A DNA stretch of 64,000 nucleotides from Xanthoparmelia taractica (GCA_033085395.1 JANQBS010000001.1:310001-374000); one strand, 5' to 3'. Shown: positions 9,457 to 22,900, counted from the stretch's first letter. Notes: a model not told the origin generated them from the letters alone. Numbers and translations: made by a program.

Positions 9457-12138
9457 GTTTGATATGGCGGGCAGTGAGAGCGGAGGCTAAGTTATTCAGT
9501 CGCGAATATGTCCGGACTCCGGTTTTGGCGGGGCATGCAGCCGAGGTGTATTTTCCTCCTTTTAATGCACCACCAAGGGTACTCTGATTGATAGTCAGAG
9601 TAGTCAGGCGGACGTTTGCAATTTCCGGCATCCGTATCGACAAGGTTGTGCGGATTGTCCACAGCATGGAATGAAAAGGAGAAAAAAGAGAGAAGAGCGA
9701 AATAACCAAAAAAGAGGAAATGATAACCCAGGGCAAATTAGAGGTAAAGATGGGGGTAAAAAGAAGGGGATGAATGAATTCTTCTACGCTTTTTGCTTGG
9801 TATACCTAGATATTTTTTTCCAAGTCAGTGCCAGTTCCCAAAGTGAAGTACCCAATGCAAGTATCTCATGTTCCTTTCATGTCCCTGCGCGAATACTTGA
9901 CCAAAAGGGATCAAGTATGCGCATGGTGGGGCAGATCCGGGCCTTCTGTATCGTGGCTTACCAAGCTGCCAAGCAAGAGCTGAGTCGCTGCAATATCCCG
10001 GGTCGACTGAATCGAGTCAAGTTTTGGAAGGGTGAGAAATGCAGAATCAAGAATCAAGAATCAAAGATTGACAAGCATATCGACATATTTATCTGTACTG
10101 CGTTTATGCAGCGATGCATTTTATTGAAAAAGGATTGGAGGTTGGTGGTTTGAGTGGGGGGGGGGGAAGGATAAATAAGTTTTATGGGAGGCTACTTGCC
10201 TTCGTACTTCTTCTTTTAAGTTACTTCTTTTTTGACGTTTAGTACCACCGGTAGGTTATGCAACTTTGTCGGGTAACCATCCAGCCTTTCGGCTTCACTA
10301 AAATCGCTCCTTTTTTATTTTCCCTTACCCTTAATATGATTATTGTTATTATTGCCTATCATTCCTTTTTCATTTGATTATTATTATTTTCCCTCATGAC
10401 AATTATTACTTGGGTATAAATTGTATAAATTAAAATTTCAACGTATAGAAATTAGGTATTTAGGTATTCAGGTATTGAATTAATTGATTTGGTCTTTTTG
10501 CCCTCCTTCCCCCCAGGCCTGACATTGGCCGCATTATTTGCCCTTGGCAACCTCATCATCATCCTACACCATACCTTGCCACCAAGTACCGCTAGTATAA
10601 CAGCAGCCCAAAGCCTTCCCCTCAAAAACCCACGTCCAGCTCGGATGGCTCTCTGAATCCACTTTTCCTCTCGTCTTCTTTCCTTCCTCCCACTCTCACA
10701 ACATCAATAAAGTGCGGGACTCAATAAAGTCAAATTGGGTAAAGAGCGTCCAACAGGGCCAAAAGCCGTCAGTCTTACCACTCCTTAGGGTTTAAGCTGA
10801 ACACCTGGAAAGTAGGATCGACTAAAGCCCTGCCCTCGACTGGGTATCCAGCCCTGTCCCTTTGCCCAGCCCTCTTTTCTCCTACGCGAATCGATTTGAA
10901 TGCGACATTTCTCAGTCAAAATCAGTCAAATTCAATTCCATTTGCTAAATTCTTTCCACTTTATCCTTCTTGTAATTTTCTAACTTTTAAAGGCGTGGGA
11001 TGCTCGGATGTGCCTCGCAAAAAAGAAAAAGAAAAAGAAAAAAAACACGCACTTGCCCTTTTAATTCCGCCTCGGTAGGGGCTCGATAGGCCACCGCCAA
11101 ATCCCCCGTCATCTGATGCTCTCCATGATTTCGAATTTTAAAAAACCGCTCCGTCTTTTTTTTTCTGGCCAGCTGACATTTCTGCAGGCGAATAACGGGG
11201 GAATACTTAGACCGTCAAAGCCTGCTCGACCGCCAGTGATGCGGCAGCTGATTTCTGCTGATCCGCACTTAGCGGTCGAGCCGTTAGAGGCATTAATCAT
11301 TAATACCATGCACTCTCAGGATCCAACTAGGCAAGCCACATTGGCAGGAAAAAATACCCGTCTCGTTACTCAAAAGCCACTTAGGAAACCGACGTCCATT
11401 CTCTGCCGACTGGTCACTATGCTTATTGATCCCGCTATCAAAATCCCACTGCCTCAAAACGGCCTCCTGCTCCGATTGATTGACTACATAAAACGTCAGT
11501 GCCCACTTCCCCGCCCTGTGCCGAATTATATGTCGCGCAACGCTTTCGCCTGGAGGTCATTTGCTATTACCCTGTATACCGGAGATGATGATCATGTGGA
11601 GATCCTGCGGAAATTGCCATGTCCTGCAGAGCAAATGAGGCTCCTGATGATGAAATGCCCATCTTAATCCTCGGTCTGTAACGGCACAAGACGAGTACGA
11701 AGCGATAGACTTCAATGTTGCCAAGTACAGACCTCAATCTGTGCAAACGGCCTTTCTGTGCTTGAGTCAGCGTCAAAATTGGCCGGACAAGTAGATCTAG
11801 ATCTTTCCATTTCTCAGGGGCATTGCAGCGAGACTGTATGCCGTCTTCTTTTCCTTTTCCAGGGATCATGTAATCCTGAATGGTCAAAGCGCTCCACTTT
11901 CCCAATAGCTGCTAATTTGCTCGGTACACTCGATGTGGAGTCTTGTTCTAACGTGGTACTATCGCTGATCCCAACAACTGCTCGACGAGGATGGTGACTC
12001 TTCTGAGCGAGGCTCAGCTTTCCCCACGCTCGTCTTGGATTCATCTGTCTCCCTTGACCTGGCAACAAGGACCACATGAGGAGTGTCGCACTATTCTCAA
12101 CTAACTATTGCCCTGTCGAAAGGGTTCATTCACGACAA
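9457..12138. other. long intergenic region, AT-rich core
   Basis: About 2.7 kb between the CENP-B-like gene and the 3' end of DRG1. A G-homopolymer lies at 10154-10165 and the part from 10200 to 10500 is AT-rich. From 10500 to 10900 C/T-rich, promoter-like DNA appears, but no convincing gene follows. The longest plus-strand frames (9671-10153 and 11116-11667) show no motif, have weak start context and overlap frames on the other strand. I see no supportable gene. Confidence 0.55.
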
Positions 12139-13549
12139 TCATCGTTTGATGATTGTAACTGCAGACAGTCAGGATGAGACACGAAGATGGACCTTTGGGA
12201 CACTTACTGATGTCCTCATCAGCAAGCTCATGGGACAGACCCACCCTCTGAGGCTGATGTTTTACGGACTGTCCATACACAATCGCATGCTTGAACTGCT
12301 CCACGATAGTTTTGTGAATAGCGTTGCACTGACAAGTCCTTAGCACAGACCGACGAACAAGACAGAATCACTTACAAAATCCTCCACGGTACACGCGGTT
12401 TTCCTCAGTACGACAGGCGTGTTGTAGTCCGGAGACTTGCCTTTCGGCTTCGTATAGATACGCCGGAGCTGAAGCTTTTCCCACATCTGCTGCAAGAGCT
12501 CGTCGACGTTCCACCCGTGCTCGGCGCTAATGGGACACGCGTTGGGGATTCTATATATTAGGTCGAGCTCCTCGATCGATATGGAGTCAATCTTGTTCAG
12601 TGCATATATCACAGGGATATAGCTCCTGCTCTTCGCCTCCAAGATATCGATCAGATCATCGATCTCCGCATCGCAACGGATGGCAATGTCAGCAGATGAG
12701 ATCTTATATTCGCCCATCACGGCTTTGATTTCCTAGCCGACCACGTCAGCCTCGCTCTACCAGCGTGCAAAAGGAGAGCAACCTCATGGCTAATATGGGT
12801 CAGTGGGACGGTGTTTGTGATGCTGATGCCGCCTTTGTCTTTCTTTTTGAAGACAATGTTTGGAGGATCCTTGTTTATGCGAATACCGAAGCCTTCGAGT
12901 TCATTCTCGATGACTCTTTTGTCCGTGAGAGGTTTGTTGACGTCGAGGACAATGAAGATGAGATGGCAGGTCTTGGCAACAGCAATGACCTGACGACCTC
13001 GACCTTTACCATCCTTGGCTCCTTGAATAATACCGGGGAGATCGAGCATTTGGATAGCTGCGCCGTTGTACTGGACTTGGCCAGGTACGGTAGTTAGGGT
13101 AGTGAATTCGTATGCCGCCGCTGGAGAAGCGTCAGCATGCCCGCACTCCGTCCCTCCCGCAGCACGCCTGACCTTCTGAATGTTGCCCAGTCAGTTTACT
13201 CATGAGGGTACTCTTGCCAACGGATGGAAAGCCTATGAACCCAACACTAGCAACGCCCGTTCTGGCCACATCGAATCCAGCTGCAAAGAATTAGAGACGT
13301 GCTTTCTTTTCAAACCTTTGGTATTCCTTACAGCCTCCACCGCCCCCGCTCGATTGTGGTGTAAGGAGCTCCCGCTTCAGCTTGGCAAGTTTGGCCTTCA
13401 ACTGACCCAAGTGGTAGCTCGTAGCCTTGTTCTTTTGGGTCTTGGCCATCTCGGCCTCGATGTCTTTGATCTGTGGTGCAAAAGCCTGTTAGCCAAGGAC
13501 ATCGTGTTCCCATCAGAACAACGTGCACCTTATCCACCGTGGTCGCCAT
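12139..13549 (-). CDS. DRG1: DRG1/Rbg1-type OBG GTPase
   Basis: Seven exons (minus): 13549-13529, 13470-13332, 13280-13173, 13120-12783, 12732-12376, 12328-12208, 12158-12139; 367 aa, the usual length for DRG1. All six introns are 47-58 nt and all phases agree. Seen: N-terminal helices (IKDIEAEMAKTQKNK), a basic linker with polyglycine, G1 GFPSVGKST (about residues 70-78), switch AAYEFTTLTTVPG, G3 DLPG (about 116-119) followed by IIQGAKDGKGRGRQVI, G4 NKID, and a C-terminal TGS domain ending DEDIITIIKR. Known: DRG1 binds DFRP1/Tma46 and acts on translating ribosomes in the cytosol. The first (21 nt) and last (20 nt) coding exons are micro-exons. Near-certain assignment. Confidence 0.97.
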
Positions 13550-16390
13550 ATTGAGCGACTGCTGCGAGTGAAAGTTCTATATTATTAACCGTCTCGAAAA
13601 AGTCTGAAATGATGTGAAGAGAGTGTGGGGTGATTATTTCTGGTGGCAAGAGCCGAATTGCTAGCTCTGCCGAGCTTGCCGAAGCCATCATCCCTTTCCC
13701 CTCGGGGATACGGATAAACCTTCCAACGGTACCAACCCACCACAGTTAATGAACTTCGGTCTAATCCTTACAAGTCTGCACTTTACGAATGTTGCAACAT
13801 GGCTAATTGAAAGTGTACGAGATCGTAGGCTGAGCTGAGCTGGCGGACACCACTGCTGTGCTGGCTCCTTCCACAGCTCCTTCCACAGCTCCTTCCACTG
13901 CTCCTTCCACGGTAAGGTCATGAAGAAAGTCCCTTTAGACACCTCGATACGTGCAGAAGAGAGCAAGTGCCGTACACTATCACCAAATATGCAGAGATAA
14001 CTGTCGAATTCTAAAGAGTAATCCATCGTATGGTCAGGCGGCTGGGGTATCAGGGGCTCAGAATGAATATTATCTTTATTGTATCAGCGTACTTCAACGA
14101 GTCAAAAGCGTTCTATACCGAAAACCGCGTGAAGTACCAAAGTGAAGGGAGCACAATGCATGGAAATAGCAATCATTCTCAAAGTCTTGAGCCTCGAAGA
14201 ACAGGACCCAGAAGCAAACAATGACTAGATGGTATCCTGTTTACCACGTGGAATTGCTCCCTAACAAGCTGTCGGTTCCTCACGTCCTGTTCGTGGAGGT
14301 GTCGTGGCAGTCGGTGAATTGCCACGTAGTTCAAGGTTTAGCGTAACGAGCAGTGCATATGGTGCTTTGTTGTTTGCGAATGCAGCCATACGTTTGATTT
14401 ACCTCCGCATGAACAAGCTGCGGACTAACACCATTGGGAAAAAGGACATCATCTCCCGAGTCCACGCACATATGTATAGGCAAGGAGGCACATCACTCAT
14501 CGCGAAATTTACGGTGGACTGGGTTCATGTAAGAATAAGTAGCTAAAGACCCAAAACAATCAGCTGACTAGGATTCCCTGTTTCGTATAGAGTATGTTTC
14601 TTATTTTCAACGCCTATCAAACAATATTGTTCTCGTACCGTACTTTGGACTTGAACAGAGAGCGCGTTGGGTTGGTAGGGAGTAGTTAGCACGAAGAGGA
14701 CCGAAAATTCATCAATGTCCTATGCTTGGAACCGTGAAGCTTAAACGTTTGGCGATGGACGAGGATAAACCTTGTTTCAAAGAAAAGTGAAAGCAACCAA
14801 CGGACCCTGTGGTTTATGTCTGCTTCCAAGCCTGGGGTAGACACGAAGTGGACTTTGCGAACAAACATGCATGTATGCCGGAGTTTAGGATCTTACCACT
14901 GCAAGCGATTAGGAGACTCATTCTGTGCGTCCTAGCCTAAGCGATGACTGATATCAGTAGTAAGACAGTGGAGCATTCACGATTCATTGACTTGTTGAAG
15001 AATGCTGCCATAAATTGGTCAATAAGACGTCCCCAGGTAAGGCCTTAGCATACCGCCTCTCTACATATACAAATCGGCAAATCAGCACTGTGGCTTGAGG
15101 GCCTGCTGAATCGTAACCGATAACCGAGAATCAAGGGTTGGACCTGCAATTAACCCCCAATAACATACCGTTCACCATCCAGCAATCCAATCTGACGTAC
15201 TACCCTTCACCATGGCGGGACACGGCATGGAGTTCTCGATAACGCGTCCATGCATACGCCTTACGCACCTGTCCTCAAAGACCTAGAAACCTCCTTCAAT
15301 ACAGAGTGTCCGACTCTACAATCTGCTTGTAGCTGAAGACTTTGATATATCCAAGCAGCTAGAAATGTTAGCTGTCTCCAATTGGATCCTTCTACTCATT
15401 TGTCACACCAAGGGCTAACCGTGCATACCTCTGTCCCACTGATGCAATGTTCCCAAGCGACCCTGCCGCTGCTGTTATGGTGGTTTCATTCAGTCATGGA
15501 GCGCAGTCCCAGCTCAAGAACCCAGGCCTCACGAACGTTATTGGTGGAGGAATTGATGAACGTAGTGCCTGCATCCGCGTTGTTGGAGAGCTAGGGCTAT
15601 TCTTATAGAACTGTCGTCGCCTTCGCTAAGAGAATGTCCAGGGCAAAGAACGATTGTAACGACGGAAGAAGGTGGCACGGTGGTTGAACTACGTTTCTCT
15701 TTCTGCGCATTGAACCCTCAGATGACTTTCTCAATCGCTGCAACTACCTTGACTGATGCAGCCGCCGCTCCTTGATCGTTTAGTCCATCATGAGTGCTTT
15801 AGGCTTCATGGCCAATGGCCGAAGTATTGTTGGCAGATGGCTCAAACGCCCATGAACCGCTGTGCTCGGTAGTTCATCCATCACACAATATCGAGAGAAG
15901 CGGATTACCACATGCTCAAGTCTCTGGAAGGCGGATATAAGGCGTTTCCCGTTCAGTGAGCATCTCCACAGAATCCGACTGGCCTTCTTCTCGCAGCCTT
16001 TCCCCACACGCTGGGAGCGGCTCGCGAGGTGTGGGAGAGCGTGCAAAATTGCTGGAGCGCGAAACACAACCGCCTCGGGACGGGACCCCATCTTCCCCGT
16101 TATCATTCACCCGGCGCATGGGGAATTGCCCGCGTTCTTCTATATCTCTTTAGATATCAACCGAGCGCTAATGTTCTTGCCAGGTTCTCATTCGCAGCCT
16201 CTCCTGTCTGTCAAATGTGTGGTCCTCAGGTTGCAGACGCTCCATTCTTCACGCCGCCACGTCGCCTGTCCACCCTTTTTTTCCCCAACAATGTCTCCTA
16301 TCGTTATTCATTCCTCACTAGTCCCGTTTGAATTGAAAACGCCGCAAACATTTACACATCCTAAAGCCAAATTCGCTGCCAACCTCCACT
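13550..16390. other. intergenic, no supportable gene
   Basis: About 2.8 kb between the start of DRG1 and a small secreted-protein gene. Holds a 12-bp tandem repeat (13864-13911). An open segment at 15372-15608 reads protein-like (contains DPAAAVMVVSFSHGAQSQLK and IGGGIDERSACIRVVGELG) but has no start and no recognised family; it may be a decayed gene fragment. Nothing else stands out. Confidence 0.5.
13864..13911. repeat. 12-bp tandem repeat, 4 copies
   Basis: Four adjacent copies of GCTCCTTCCACA with one A/T change in the third copy. Lies about 320 bp upstream of the DRG1 start codon. Confidence 0.9.
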
Positions 16391-17100
16391 ATGCATATAG
16401 GCATCGTGGCCCTCATACTCCTCTGGCTCCAGGACCTATCAACAGGCTCCGCAGCCCCAGCTCCAGCCAATTGGACCACCGAATTACTTTCCATCCAAGC
16501 TTACCGACCTACACAGCTCGTTAACGACCCTCGACCCCACGCCGTCCAGATCGTTGACTATCCAATCCCTGGTACAACGTAAGCGCCCATGTAGCCTCCA
16601 AAAAGCTCCTATATAAAGAGCGGACTGAAAAGAACCTCAGCATCATCATCCGCTTCATCCTCGGCTCTCCCCTCCCTCCCAACGTCATGTCCGTCACCAT
16701 CGTCTCGGCCTACAACCTCATCACTTCCACCATCGCCTCTGAAGGCGACGGCGTGCTTCCCACGTCGCAGGATCCGTTCGTGTACAACAAGGGCTATGGC
16801 GCCTTCATCGCCGCCCACTCATCGAATGGCCGGCGTCTGACCTGGGGCCTTTTGGAGGGCGCGGTGGTGGGGTTGTATAATGGGTTGTATTTGAGGGGCA
16901 TTTGTAAAACGAGCGAATTTCTCATATTGGATAGAAGGGAGGGGTTGATGGGGGCTGGTGAGATGGGTGCGGATGGTGTGGGCGGTGGAGGGCGGAATGG
17001 GACGGCTGGGTGGTGGGGGATGGCTAGAGTGGAAAAGAAGGATAATAATGGTAGCGGCAATGTGACAGGGAGTGGAAAGCTAGAGATATCTGAGAATTAG
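16391..17100 (+). CDS. small secreted protein, function unknown
   Basis: Exons 16391-16578 and 16641-17100 (62-nt intron, AC+C phase restored), 215 aa. Seen: N-terminal signal peptide MHIGIVALILLWLQDLSTGSA with likely cleavage near residue 21-25 (AAPAPA). The mature part has IQIVDY-type beta-rich segments, a hydrophobic stretch (LEGAVVGLYNGLYLRGI) and a Gly/Asn-rich tail with two NGT/NGS-type sequons. Only one cysteine is obvious in the mature chain, so it is not a typical cysteine-rich effector. No family recognised. Likely secreted or wall-associated by inference. Confidence 0.65.
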
Positions 17101-17925
17101 AGCCTGTGTCAGCGTATTGGTGGGTACAAATATTTGGTATCCTAGTGCTGAGACTGAAAAGAGGCCTTGCTCCGGTCAAAGCCGATGGTGACTCGAGTAG
17201 GAACGGTAAACGGACGTAGAGAAATGGTCACATATTTGGATAGTGACCAACTGTTTTCGCGAAGTGGAACGCCCCAGGGAATAAGCGTAGGATATGACCG
17301 CAATACCGTGGCCCAAGCTCTAGCTTTTTGCACTTTTGGGACGGATTTGGGATGAGTGAGCTAGCTTTCATCTTTGTTTGCGATGTGACCACTGCATACA
17401 AAGTCCAGCATTTGAGAGAGAGGCAGCGTTTGAAGGACGAGAAGTCAATCTCGGGTTCTCGAACACGTCTTGTGAAGGCGGGAATGCTCGTGGGCAACTT
17501 GGTTAGTGGAGCTAAGTAACACCATAGATATGTCTGTCCTGCTTATGAGCTTAGCATGAATAGCAGATGTTATGGTCTGAGTTGCTCTTAGCCAGGCTTC
17601 CATCTGGAGGAACGGCGTGTACGTGGAGTAAGAAAATGTGTTCTTGATTTAATGGTAGAGGGTGTAAAATGACAGCATCGTCCCAAGCTTAGCAACGGGT
17701 GGAAGCGGCTATGGCCGTTTGACAAACCCCGTGCGCTGTTCCTGGGGATTAATGTTCATGCACATATAGACGCACCAATGCACACCAATGCATGTTAGAT
17801 ACAAAGACTACATGAAAAGGGGTCGTTACCTTGAACTTATCTCTGCTCTTATCATAGCAATACTGCAGGACTGGTTCCCTTCTTTGAGCTGCTGAAATTG
17901 CCTCGACGTGTTGTCCAACCTCAGC
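17101..17925. other. intergenic, promoter region of cysteine dioxygenase
   Basis: About 820 bases. Short overlapping frames at 17142-17519 on both strands have no motif. The 3' part is the upstream region of the cysteine dioxygenase gene. Confidence 0.6.
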
Positions 17926-18778
17926 ATGAATGAAATGACTCAGAATGCAGAAAGGCCCTCAACCAGCGCACCACATCAAGGGTTGGATGGGTTTCATCAC
18001 CTCGTCCAGCAGCTGAGCGGGTATGTAGATACAGCGCAGAGTTTAGCCTTCTCAGAGATCTGCGATCCCAATGCCGTGATTCAACGGATGAAAGAATATC
18101 GGTCAGACCGTTCAGAATGGGCAAAATACGCTCATGAGGATGGAGACCAGTGCTTCACAAGGAACATGGTGGAGCGCGGTTTGGGCAAGAGTAACATTGT
18201 ACGTTGACACGCTGGATAAAAGATGAAGTAGATCTGACCATGGTGTTCAGCTCATCTTGGTCTGGACTCCAGGAAAGGAAAGTCCGGTACATGATCATGC
18301 TCGTTCTCATTGCGTGATGAAAGTCCTTCAAGGCTCATTGAGAGAGACACGGTACAAGTGGCCAGAGCATAGAGTGACCGAAGCACATCAGTACTCGCCT
18401 CTGCAAATCCAAGGATCAACGATCTTGAATCGAGATGATGTAACCTATATCTCGGACAATGTCAGTCGTATCGTATGCAAAAAAATCCAATGGAGCCAGC
18501 TGACATACAATGTAGCACGGGCTGCACAAAATCTTGAATCCTGACCATGACGAGTATGCCGTCACTTTACATTGTAAGTCTAGTTGCTGTGGTTCGTATA
18601 ATTTGTAGAGCTGATATGCTTAGTGTATGCTCCGCCGAATGCTGCGAAGGAAGGGTGTCAAGTCTTTGATGAAGAGACAGGCAAAGCGAAGCATGTGGTT
18701 CAGTACGATCTCTACTCCGAGATGGGCCAAAGGAAAAAGTGTGGGAAAACGTGCGAACACCGTGTAATGGGTCCTTAA
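17926..18778 (+). CDS. CDO1: cysteine dioxygenase
   Basis: Exons 17926-18198, 18251-18460, 18516-18573, 18624-18778; 231 aa, introns 50-55 nt, all phases agree. Known reaction: O2-dependent oxidation of L-cysteine to cysteine sulfinate in the cytosol, the entry to taurine/sulfate catabolism. Seen: cupin-fold iron ligands H105 and H107 in SPVHDHARSHC and H165 in DNHGLHKILNP. C112 and Y182 (TLHLYAPP) sit where the Cys-Tyr thioether cofactor forms in mammalian CDO (C93-Y157), so the crosslink is possible. The core TRNMVERGLGKSN-ILILVWTPGKESPV is typical. ATG at 17926 is the first in frame; the alternative 17935 removes three residues. Intact. Confidence 0.93.
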
Positions 18779-19049
18779 GCGTCGAGCAAGCGGAAGTTTG
18801 ATAATGAGGATGTTTTGGACCTTGGAGTGGTATTGTTGTGAAAAAAGACGCCAATTGACACTCGTCTGTTCCGTGGTACTGGCAGGACCAGTCCCTGGTC
18901 TGAAAGACATCAACTACATGACATCCAAACATAGGTTAACGTAGTGACTGCGTATTACTTATTAGGCTATTCCATTTCTTCGTTCCTCTGGCAAGAGTCC
19001 CGACCTCGCGCGGCGTCATTCTCGTTGCGTGCTTGAGGCCACGACAGCA

Positions 19050-19499
19050 CTAGAAGCCGGAAATTCCAAGCCTGCGCATGTATGTCCCTAATACAATTCG
19101 ATGATGGCCCTGCTGCTCGATCATTCTGTTGAAATCCAGCTGCTTTCCTGGAGCTTCCTCTTCCTCTACAATGGGCGACCTGGGCTCAATCTCATGTCCA
19201 CGGCCAACCCCATCGATCACGCCGAGGAGCCTCGTGGAAAAGACATGAGGACGTATACGCGACATTGCACGTGGTGGTCTAGTATAGGACCTAGAAGGAA
19301 AGCCATGTTGATTGGTGCCTCTTCGCCTGAGGTAACGACGCAACGCATTGGATACGTTAGACCCGGTCGAAACCAATGCGTAGTGCTAAGGATATCTCGA
19401 GGCCAATTCTGGCGCAATGGGTGTAGGCTTTGTGAGTCTAGTATTGGAAGGCGTCGTCCGTTGGAGTAGCCTGTTCCAGAAGGAGAAGGATGTCCACAT
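19050..19499 (-). pseudogene. open frame with one internal stop, unknown
   Basis: Minus-strand ATG at 19497-19499 opens a frame with a basic, mitochondrial-presequence-like start (MWTSFSFWNRLLQRTTPSN). The frame meets TAG at 19386-19388 (codon 38), then continues in the same frame for 112 residues (contains NALRRYLRRRGTNQHGFPS and MIEQQGHHRIVLGTYMRRLG) to a stop at 19050. No GT donor lies between ATG and TAG that could remove the stop. It may be a nonsense-mutated small gene, a gene starting at an inner ATG (MSRIRPHVF), or chance. No family recognised. Confidence 0.3.
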
Positions 19500-19925
19500 T
19501 GGAAGACAAAGGCGTGATGTTAACAAAACGGAGCCTTTTGTAGCAAGAGTGTCGGATTGCTGCGATTCAGCTCATGAGCAGCCCGTCAGTTTCATGGTAG
19601 AACTAAGGCTCGGCAAGAGTTGCCGCCCCTATTTCGCCAAAGGGAAAGCCCCCCCAGAGAATTGCGACCGGACAATCTCAACAATAATCGATTGCAAACA
19701 TCACAACTTCAAAACAGCCTTGAAAGAAACAACTTACATCGTCGCTAAAAGCATTCGAAGCTAGGCTTGGAAAGAAAGGGTACTGTCGGTTGAGCGCATC
19801 GATAGCCTCGCGTTGACAGGGGCAAAACAATTGGTTGCTTGTCTGCGCAAAGGACAAGGCAAGAACTCGAAGGCACCACGGCCCAACATGAGATTCATTC
19901 CCGTGAGATACAGAGAGGATTCGAT
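19500..19925 (+). promoter_or_regulatory. upstream region of the HOS4-like gene
   Basis: About 425 bases directly before the ATG at 19926. No TATA box or repeated operator is evident. The HOS4-like frame stays open upstream to 19839 without an ATG, so a longer protein from an upstream exon is possible. Confidence 0.35.
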
Positions 19926-22900
19926 ATGAACGATGATCCATTGGCGATATCGAAGCCACTTGACTCTACTGAGGCCGTGACACAAGCAGACCAAGCTGAG
20001 CGATCCCACAATGTGGCAGCGGCTCCAGACCCTCGGGATACCGCACCGTCTCCTGTGCTCGCACAGACTAATGGGGCCCTTACAAATCGCAGCAATGGTG
20101 ACTCTGCAGTGGACAAAAGCGATTCCGAAGCAGAGACGGTGGTTTTGCCTGGAAAAGAGGAGAATGCGGAACAGCAGATGGGGAAGGCTATCAAGCTGGA
20201 AGAAGCCAGCGTAGCAGAACCTGAAGCCAGTAGGCCGTCGGACAACCTTCCAACAATACGAGAAGAGCACCGTGAAGGAAGTAAAGAGGAACACAGTCGC
20301 AACCCATCTTTGAAACGGAAACGAACGATGCCAGACAATGGGAGTGGTGCTGTTCCAGACACCGGAAATTCGAGTAACCTTAGCTCTACCATTTCATCAC
20401 CGATTCAAGCAGTGCATTCTTCCAAGGCAACTGACACTGGGTCCGATCGATCGCGCTCATCTCCTCCGTTTGAAGCGGTCGCTCAACAGCTAGAAGGAAG
20501 GGCCAAGGAACAAAGGGGTGGAAGTGGTAGCGCTCCTAATCATCGCCAAGCAGGAAAGAGTGATCGTGAAGCTCGACCGGCAAATCCACGAAAACGACGT
20601 GAAACTCGAAGCGCAACACATTTCGACGGACCCGCTCGTCGATCTGAGTCCCCACCTTCACGTAACAACCACAGGGCACAATCGATACAATCAACAATAC
20701 CCCACCCCAACGGCGTGACCAAGAAAAGGAAAGTCCCGGCGCCTTTACAAGTGGAGCGTCGCAGAAAGGCTTCTGAAGACACTCACCCTGATTCTGATGA
20801 TAGCAGTTCCGTTCACAGTCGTCATCACTTGCAGAAGATCACCTCCGCGGATGGGCATGCAGTATCACCAGCTAAAATGTCGATATCACACAAGAAAAAT
20901 CGGGATCGAAGTGGGCGCACATTACTGGCAAGGGCCTGTGCCCAGGATGCGAGTGAAGCAGAGAAATGGTTGAAGGAAAGACCAGAAGATATCGATGTTC
21001 CCGATAACGCCGGAAATACGCCACTACAGATTGCCGCGCTCGAGGGAGACGTTGAAGTCGTTCAACTTCTCTTGGATGCTGGCTGCGACACAACCTCCAA
21101 GAACATCGACAAAGATACGCCTCTAATTGATGCGGTTGAGAATGGACATCTAGAGGTTGTCAGGCTGTTGCTCAAGGCGGGACTGGACCCAAGACAAAAG
21201 AATGCGAAAGGACAAGAGCCTTTGGAATTGATCCCAGTGGACAATGAGGAAGCGGAGGATATACGGAATGCCCTATTGGCCAGCAAGAAAGAGAAAGAGT
21301 CATTACGAAGACCCTCAGAGGACCACCACAGGCATAGTACTGGTTCGAGAGATGTTGAGATGTCTTCGACGGGCGCTTCAGGTGCTAGTCCTACTAGGAG
21401 CCCACCTCCCCCGGCCCCAGGGGTAAGAAGGAGGACAGCAAGGAGTCAACCGACCGACGATGCGCTTCTATGGGTCAACCCAACCCCAGAGAGACTTCGC
21501 GATGCTGCCGGCAAAGGAGATCTAACTATTGTTGATCACATTCTCAAGATGCGTCCCAAGGTTGATACTGAAGCCGTCCTTGCTGCAGCACGAGGTGGAC
21601 ATGATGGGGTACTCAACCTGATGATGGCTATTGGGAATCTAGATCAGGACCCAGAACCTTTACGCTCAGGAGAGTATAAGCCTGCTTATAGCACCCCTAT
21701 GCTAGCGGCGATTGGCCGGGGCAATATCAGCGTAATACAATTACTGTTGAACCAGCCTGATTTCGATCCAAGCCGTCGGCGCTATAAAGACCTTACGTAC
21801 TACGAAATATCGAAAGAGAGACAGGGTTCAGAATGGCAAGAAGAATACGAGATCCTGAAAGAGGCTTACGACAATTACAGACCAAACGGCGGCCGTAGGA
21901 GCAACAACAACTCGCCACGCAAGGTCCGTCCGAAGCGAGCCGATTCGAATAAGCAATCTTCTGAGCCGTCTTCTTCTCCGCATGACTCGAGGAAGGTACG
22001 CAAGACTAAGCCTCCGCCAGATGATGACTCAATGGAAAGGGTCAGAAAGAATTCTTCACACAGGGGAACAGCATCAGGACATCTGGGAGATGAACTCAAA
22101 AAGCAACAAGACTCAGCCATCGCGTCAGATCGTGACTCAGACGCCTTAGGACTTCCGAAGCCTAAGCAGAAAGAAAGTAAATCAAATAGCGACATTGCAC
22201 GTCCTGCAATCAATCGTACAGACAGCCTAAAACCCAAGCGCAGATTGATGTCCGGTAATGACTTCAAGACTGATAAAGATATAAAAAGGAGAGCGAGTCA
22301 CGTTGCCGATGCAAGGGACGATCCACCCAGACGTAAATCAGGTGACTCCGTCTCTGGCCGACAGAGAAAGTCGAGTGACGCCTCCGAATCTACGGCAAAA
22401 GTAAGCAAGGCATCGTCCGAAGAGCCAACCACCGTCAAGAGCGAACTAGGGAAGAAGCGTCATCGTATGAGTGTTAGCCCTCAAGCCAGCAAGATCGACC
22501 TCCCTGCAACGACAGAGGCAGCCAGGAAGAAGAAACGACGAGTTGACTCCCAAGGCAGCGCAATCGACCAAGATCGCGATCGCTCTTTCCGACCAGGTCC
22601 GGCGATGGTAGCAAACATGATTGCAAGCCCTACAGGCGTCCCTTCTCCTGCTGTGTCTCAAGGTACGGCGCCAGTAGCATTCATGGGAAGCAATACTGCT
22701 TCGCCTGTAACAAAATCTCCAATCGAGCCTAGAATACATTCCGCACTCATTTCGCCTGCGAATAGCATAGATCAAGCGCTTCATCAACAACAACAACAAT
22801 CAGATCTTGACGATATGCGAGCACAGAAACAAGTGGAAGAAGAAATGTTGCGCCAGGAAAGGCTAGACCATGAGCGTGAACGCCAGGCTGCACAAGAAGA

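Noticed and set aside
9671..10153. 160-codon plus-strand frame in the upstream region of the CENP-B-like gene
   Set aside because: Low-complexity Lys/Arg start and no conserved features; probably 5' UTR/promoter DNA of the minus-strand gene.
11116..11667. 183-codon plus-strand open frame upstream of DRG1's 3' end
   Set aside because: No motif, no splice context, composition like surrounding non-coding DNA, and overlapped by frames on the other strand.
13864..13911. 12-bp repeats considered as a CRISPR array or operator
   Set aside because: Directly adjacent units without spacers in a eukaryote; an ordinary minisatellite.
15862..16524. 220-codon plus-strand frame overlapping the secreted-protein start
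   Set aside because: The overlapping frame with signal peptide and phase-correct intron (16391-17100) is more convincing; the longer frame has no motif.
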